Shown here piece by piece: positions 59,973 to 64,000 of a DNA stretch of 64,000 nt (the stretch's first letter is position 1; every line of letters begins with the position of its first letter). This DNA comes from Dendrobium chrysotoxum (lineage: Eukaryota > Streptophyta > Magnoliopsida > Asparagales > Orchidaceae): assembly GCA_019925795.1 (NCBI GenBank), contig CM034308.1, positions 62,001 through 126,000 on the forward strand, given 5' to 3'. Under the pieces are notes generated by a model. It was not told the origin of the DNA. It searched no databases and saw nothing but the letters and a program-made list of their open reading frames with translations. Position numbers and translations under genes: made by a program.

Positions 59973-60957
59973 TTTTTGTAATTATTATTTTTTAGAAGTC
60001 GTATCAAAGGTCAGTTACCTCTTGATGCTATGTTACAACTTTCAGAAAAATTTACAATGCATTTGTCGAGATAATTGATGATAAAATTGAGCAGATTTTT
60101 TGGAATTTAAACATTTATCAATTTTTTAAGTTTCCAGCCTTCCAGCAGTGTATACCACTTTTATATGAGATTTTAAAATTTTAGAATTCTACTAATGAAG
60201 GCTTTGTTGTGAATAGTCATTTACTTAAATTTACTTCTAATGAGGTTATTTTGCTGACAGGTCAGATTTTGAATAAAGAATTTTTGATATTTTTTTACTT
60301 TAAATATATTATATTTGATTAATTAAATAAAAATTTTCTCACATATTTGCCTAACAGAGGTGATGATATAAAATGAAAGATTTATCCCCAAACTAGACCT
60401 TTATCAACTGATATAAAAACTGAAATGATAAAATTAGATAGATTAACTGATAATACTACTAAGTTAAAGACCTTTATAATATTTTTGTTATCTAATCTTT
60501 TTTTCCACTAAATAACCATAAAACTCCTAGAAGACTCATATATTTAGCAAATAAGTATATGAGTTCTCTTCTATTAATTGGGCTTCATGTATAAGAAATT
60601 TTATGGTCGATGAATTTAATAAAATTGTTGATAAGTGTCAAATGAAAAAACTTTTAGGCTACATTAATGATTTCTTTCCTCTTCTACTGATAAGTTTCCT
60701 CTACTAATTTTATTTCCTCTCATTAATATTTTTAATATTAATTTATAATATTTTATGTGTAATATTATACAGATTTAATTTTTGAAATACTTTTTCTTTA
60801 ATAAACCATCCAATCCAGAATTAAGACCCCATTTTTTGAGATGAGAGGGGAATACTGAAATATATTATACCCAAGACAGTGCTATCAAATTATTTAAATT
60901 TTTAAGGAACAATGAGGTACATTTTAAAACTAAATTTATTTTTTTTATTTTTAATAG

Positions 60958-61070
60958 AAAGCACAACTGAAACGTACATAAAGCGAACCTAAAGCGCAAC
61001 TGAAGTGCACGTAAAGTGCACCTAAAGCACACCTAAAGAGTATCTAAAGCGTAACTAAAGCGCAATAAGA
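60958..61070 (-). repeat. 11-bp minisatellite, inverted orientation (MULE cluster 2)
   Basis: On plus, GCGCAACTAAA / GCGCACCTAAA units repeat about nine times. It lies between coding segments of the Ulp1-like gene. Confidence 0.85.
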
Positions 61071-62044
61071 TATTTGCTGATATTAGTTTTATATTTTTTA
61101 CATATTTATCTTGTTTATAGAATATTACAAATGAAGAAGTAGAACAATTCGGGCTGACTTAAATGCTATTCAAAACCTAAAAATCCATCCTCATTAGTAT
61201 CCCAGTAAAATTCATTCACCACAATCCAAAAAAATTCACACCTCCCCACCTCCCTCTCCCCATTCTCCTCATCTTGAACCACCTCAAAGCTCTCCTCAGC
61301 CGCTTACTCAACCTTCTTCTCAACCTGCTACTCGACATCCTATTGAACCACCTCTTACAAAAAATTGGTCTACTGTTTAGAATAAACTAATGGAAGCATT
61401 ACAAAATATGTGCAATATAATTGAAGATAATTTAGGCAGAAGAATTGATCGACTTGAAGATAATTTAGAAAAATTTGAAGTAACTGTAGATTCTTTGTAA
61501 TACAAATTCATCGACCATTTTACCCAATGTGATTATCATCCTATTAAAATCCTCTATATCTTCCTCTTCCTCAAATAACCAATCTGTAAAGAAAGCCAAC
61601 ATTTTAGTTGCTCCACCACCACCCACCTCAGAAGCTGCTCCACCACCACCAACTTCAGATGTTACTCCACCACTACCCACTTCAGAAGCTGCTCCACCAC
61701 CACCCACTACTGAAGTTGCTCCACCACCCACTACTGAAGCTGCTTCGCCACCACTCACTACTGAAGTTGCTCCACCACCACCCACTGCAGAAGTTACTCA
61801 GGAGATAATCAAGTGCAAACCACATAAAAAAAAAGAAAAAGAGATGAAAAAAATACCTTGACACACTAGAGAAACCAAAGCCAAATTAAGATGAGATTTT
61901 GGTGGATAAAATAGAGATATAACCTCACTATGCTGACATTAACATAGAATATCCCGGAAAGGTTTTCCTTACACCAGAATAACAAATACTCATGGATGAT
62001 TGTTTCAAAAAGTTTAATAAAAAATAAGTTATATTTTTCTTTAC

Positions 62045-62195
62045 TTGCACTTTAGTTGTGTTTTAGTTTCGCTTTCATTGAGCTTTAGTTGCACTTTGAT
62101 TGTGTTGTACTTATGCTTTAGTTGCACTTTGATTGCGCTTTACTTGTGCTTTAGTTGCACTTTAGTTGCGCTCTACTTGCACTTTACTTGCGCTC
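62045..62195 (+). repeat. 11-bp minisatellite (MULE cluster 3)
   Basis: About thirteen units of CTTTAGTTGCG / CTTTACTTGCG directly upstream of the Ulp1 protease segment. Confidence 0.85.
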
Positions 62196-63146
62196 TATTT
62201 TTTTTATTTTTACAGGGACGATATTATTTTTAAATATGGTAACATATTAATTAACAGAGGTGATATTGATGATATTCTGATAAATCAATATTTAGCTAAT
62301 AACTATGTAGATGCATTTACTTTTTTGTTATTCGAAAAGAGAAGGATTATGACAAATGAATTTCAACCCTATCTATACATTACTCCATTGTACAGGGTTA
62401 GTAGAATTTACACTCACTTATATAATCTATTAATTATATTATTTTTGTCTAAGATTCAACTCATGTTGAATTATTACAGGTATACAGAGATTACAAATAA
62501 GATTATGAAATATTCATACAACACATAAATCCTGATTCTGTTAGGGAAAGCAAACTTATTGTTCAACCTATTATTTTCCAGAACCATTGGACACTAATTA
62601 AAGGAAGGTTGAAAGAAAAAGTTTAGAAATTATATGATTCGTTACCCAATTCAGAACACAAGAAAATTTGTTATGAAGTTGTAAGTTCAAAACTTGAATT
62701 TATTAAACTTTTTTTCTCAATATCACCACAAGAGTGTAACACTTTTTTTTAGATTAAACATATATATAAAGATAATGTATGAGCCTTTCCAAGCGATATA
62801 ACAACTTATAATTTAGAAAATACTCATGGAATTCTAACTCAGTCGAACGAATATGACTGCGAAATTTTTGTATGCAAATATATAGAGAGAGCCATACTTT
62901 GAAAGAAAATAAACTGGGCTTCTTTAAAAGACTGGCAAAAATATATGCCAAAATTTAGGATAGAACTTGGATATACTTTTTTCTTACAACAAAGATGTAA
63001 AGTTGCGTTGTTGTAAATTTTGTACATTTGAAGTTTTTGTTTTGTAACTTTTGTATATTTTAATGTTAATTAATATATAGTTTTTGTTTTGTAACTTTTG
63101 TATATTTTAATATTAATATATAGTTTTTATTTTGTAACTTTTATAA

Positions 63147-63282
63147 TCAACCAAAGCGTAACTAAAGCTCATTCAAAGCGCACCTAAAGCGCAAGCAAAG
63201 TGCAACCAAAGCTCATTCAAAACGCACCTAAAGAACAACCAAAGCGCATGAAAAGTGCACCCAAAGCGCAACCTAAGCGCTA
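63147..63282 (-). repeat. 11-bp minisatellite, inverted orientation (MULE cluster 4)
   Basis: About twelve units of AAAGCGCACCT / AAAGCGCAACC on plus, between the Ulp1-like gene and the facing transposase exon. Confidence 0.85.
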
Positions 63283-63649
63283 TAAGTAATCATTGAAATA
63301 TTCTTACTATAAATATTCATAAGTCCCGATAAATAATTATTATGGTAAAAATACTTAATTGAAACTTAATACTTATTACAATAAATATTCACAAGTTCGC
63401 AATTAATATTATTACAATGAAAATTGATTAAATTCCAACTCTGAAGTAATGAAATCCATCATCAATCTAGTGTAGCTGGCTTGTTGGTTGGCCGGTTATA
63501 TATTCCTTACTGAAATATTCAGGCATGCTTGAGAAGTTTATATGTGTTAAAGAAGGATCATCAATTATTTTTTCCCCCACCAAAGGTTTCTTCTCTGTAA
63601 AAACTACAACTTTAGTCTTAGGTAATGAAATAATATAATTGACAGGTTA

Positions 63650-64000
63650 TTAAAACTTACTTTTAGGCCGTTTCTTCTTTTCCCAATGGCTTTTTAGTCT
63701 TGCATTAGATATGCCTTTAGGTCTACGCTTTAGTGGATCTTTTAAATTTTCACTGCCACCTTGGGATCTTGCAACATACTTCTGGTTTATTTTCTTACCA
63801 CTAAGAATTAAGTATAAGTTTTCAGCCATGTCTTTCATTGAGGCAAGAATATACTCCTTTGCCTCCTCATTCCCTTAAGCTTCTATGCTCATTTGATATG
63901 CAAATCTGCTCACTTGATTTCTGAATATGAATCCCCTACCACCTTCAAAGTTATTATTTCTTTTAACATTGCCCAAGTTACTTGAATAAATATCTTTTTG
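63650..64000 (-). pseudogene. MULE/FAR1-type transposase C-terminal exon (partial)
   Basis: Minus-strand frame reads FRNQVSRFAYQMSIEA, a TAA stop near 63880, then NEEAKEYILASMKDMAEN and the basic tail RRPKGISNARLKSHWEKKKR. This matches the conserved C-terminus of plant MULE transposases and FAR1-related proteins. The core catalytic domain would lie beyond the window. The stop indicates decay unless it is in an intron. Confidence 0.65.

Larger units (their letters stand above)
59990..62960 (+). pseudogene. Ulp1-like (C48) cysteine protease gene of a MULE, decayed
   Basis: N-terminal plant domain: LLYEILKF near 60160, LKFTSNEVILLTGQ near 60230, then LFFPLNNHKTPRRL near 60500 and KLLGYINDFFPLL near 60650. 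A Pro-rich linker, a coiled-coil-like stretch (IDRLEDNLEKFEV near 61450) and an APPPPT repeat (61610-61800) follow. The protease part has RGDIDDILINQYLANN (about 62250), then HWTL (catalytic His, about 62586), LYDSLPN (Asp), TQSN (Gln) and EYDCEIFVCKY (Cys, about 62850). The triad residues are all visible, but stops interrupt the frame, one (near 62620) where a Trp is expected. Segments are separated by intron-like stretches rich in 11-bp repeats. Function, if any, would be deSUMOylation; this copy is dead. Confidence 0.72.
59306..64000. mobile_element. Mutator-like element with Ulp1-type protease (left part; right end outside window)
   Basis: The putative left end GGGAAAATTATTAGGTCC interrupts a minisatellite unit at 59306 and is followed by GC-richer terminal sequence to about 59600. 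Inside are a decayed Ulp1-family protease gene on the plus strand and, facing it, the C-terminal exon of a MULE/FAR1-type transposase on the minus strand. This convergent layout is known from Ulp1-carrying (Kaonashi-type) MULEs. The right terminus and target duplication cannot be seen here. Confidence 0.6.

Noticed and set aside
61465..61785. Minus-strand frame of Gly/Ala/Ser-rich repeats
   Set aside because: It is the antisense of the APPPPT-coding repeat in the Ulp1-like gene; the periodicity is explained by the plus-strand coding repeat.
46200..63282. 11-bp repeats as interstitial telomeric repeats
   Set aside because: Unit GCTTTAGYTGC does not match the plant telomere TTTAGGG or known variants; only the TTTAG core is shared.

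Overview
This is nuclear DNA from a flowering plant. The evidence is a spliced host gene with GT/AG introns, AT-rich intergenic DNA, and dense plant-type transposable elements (Ty1/copia, Ty3 chromoviruses, LINEs, CACTA, PIF/Harbinger and Mutator-like elements). Exon 1 of the host gene is GC-richer than its 3' exons, which would fit a monocot, but the species cannot be named from this sequence.

Layout. (1) 1-8.3 kb: one intact host gene on the minus strand, an OPT3-like oligopeptide/iron transporter of six exons and 752 codons. Its 5.1-kb first intron holds an antisense, internally deleted Reina-like chromovirus with a perfect 5-bp target-site duplication. (2) 8.3-28 kb: a graveyard of fragments. 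It holds four diverged copies of one LTR-like repeat, an RTE-type LINE endonuclease piece, a 5'-truncated copia relic, a second broken LINE, several MITEs (PIF/Harbinger, a 113-bp hairpin, and a CACTA-type element inside a GA microsatellite), and an expanded 38-bp minisatellite. (3) 28.2-32.1 kb: a young Ty1/copia element with 2% LTR divergence and an open 1056-residue pol frame, but almost no gag. (4) 32.3-40.3 kb: a chromovirus C-terminal scrap, then a near full-length LINE with ORF1, ORF2, poly-A tail and a 16-bp target-site duplication. (5) 40.3-45.6 kb: very AT-rich DNA with a 0.6-kb direct duplication. (6) 45.6-53.2 kb: a Tekay-like chromovirus on the minus strand with 5-bp duplications, damaged 5' part and foreign filler. 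(7) 53-59 kb: unclassified DNA with microsatellites and minisatellites. (8) 59.3 kb to the end: the left part of a Mutator-like element carrying a decayed Ulp1-type cysteine protease gene, facing a MULE/FAR1-type transposase exon.

Only the OPT3-like gene looks functional for the host; its product would load iron/copper into phloem. Everything else is mobile or repetitive DNA, most of it dead. Recurrent themes are loss of gag from every LTR element, Trp-to-stop and Asp-to-Asn changes that suggest cytosine deamination, poly-C tracts found only on the plus strand, and an 11-bp minisatellite shared by a chromovirus LTR and the Mutator-like element. I found no convincing new biological system; the best leads are the Ulp1-carrying MULE with its 11-bp repeats and the gag-less, pol-intact copia element.
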